Shown piece by piece: positions 63,961 to 64,000 of a stretch of 64,000 bases of DNA (the first letter of the stretch is position 1; each line of letters starts with the position of its first letter). The DNA is from Rheinheimera tangshanensis. GTDB taxonomy: Bacteria > Pseudomonadota > Gammaproteobacteria > Enterobacterales > Alteromonadaceae. Position numbers and translations under genes: made by a program. The notes beneath the pieces are model-generated. The model was not told where the DNA came from. It made no database searches and worked only from the letters and a program-made list of their open reading frames with translations. The stretch covers positions 116,870 to 180,869 of the forward strand of contig NZ_BMLH01000008.1 of assembly GCF_014645135.1 (NCBI RefSeq). The letters are read 5' to 3'.

Positions 63961-64000
63961 GGCCGCCTCGCAACGCGGTGGAGTCGAAAGGTTCAAAAGT

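Overview
The window looks like a core chromosomal segment of a marine or freshwater gammaproteobacterium close to the Alteromonadales/Chromatiaceae, most probably a Rheinheimera-type genome. This is inferred from the E. coli-like mnmG-oriC-mioC and smg-yrdD-tsaC-aroE-yrdB-yrdA neighbourhoods, a chromosomal parAB, an rnpA-rpmH-dnaA-dnaN-recF-gyrB block and moderate GC. No database search was possible. Nearly all of the window is replication-origin-proximal housekeeping DNA. The exception is the first 6.5 kb, which is AT-richer and accessory.

Bases 1-4261 (minus strand) hold what looks like a little-described secreted-peptide system. A C39-peptidase ABC exporter (truncated by the window edge) lies downstream of nine tiny genes of 34-45 codons. 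Each encodes a peptide with a leader of exactly 15 residues ending in GG, GA or AG, followed by a 19-30 residue core. The genes form three transcription units, and the exporter is a fourth. Upstream of each of the four units I find a 20-bp lux-box-like sequence (R-CCTG-N10-CAGCT), always 22 bp before a -10-like hexamer. Just upstream of the peptide genes lies a LuxR-family regulator with a quorum-sensing-type HTH but a short, divergent sensor domain. It is preceded in the same unit by a 66-residue secreted peptide with a Cys pair. A CadC/ToxR-like membrane regulator (4370-6475) flanks the cluster. The simplest reading is a LuxR-controlled, cell-density-dependent export system for many small bacteriocin-like or signalling peptides.

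Bases 7047-18362 (minus strand) carry the atpIBEFHAGDC operon, parB-parA, rsmG and mnmG. The gap 18363-18895 is a convincing oriC (DnaA boxes, about 17 GATC sites, AT-rich 13-mers) next to mioC. Bases 19499-24639 (plus) carry deaD, trxC, a PEBP-family gene and two membrane transporters. Bases 24647-28469 (minus) are mnmE, yidC, yidD, rnpA and rpmH. Bases 28913-34926 (plus) are dnaA-dnaN-recF-gyrB, with two identical parS-like sites inside recF and DnaA boxes in the dnaA promoter.

Bases 35077-38066 hold glyQS, then an orphan HigA-type antitoxin gene. Bases 38527-41032 hold a LytS/LytTR two-component operon led by an unknown membrane-anchored protein, with two perfect 14-bp direct repeats in its promoter. 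Then come tusA, fadBA (with a PsrA-like operator), slt, pepQ, yigZ, trkH, trkA, rsmB, fmt, def, a LysM protein, dprA, smg, an ERIC-like repeat, a yrdD-like zinc-ribbon gene, purEK, tsaC, hemF, a truncated globin, aroE, yrdB and yrdA. The last 180 bases hold tandem rRNA-type promoters pointing out of the window, so a 16S rRNA gene probably starts just beyond it.
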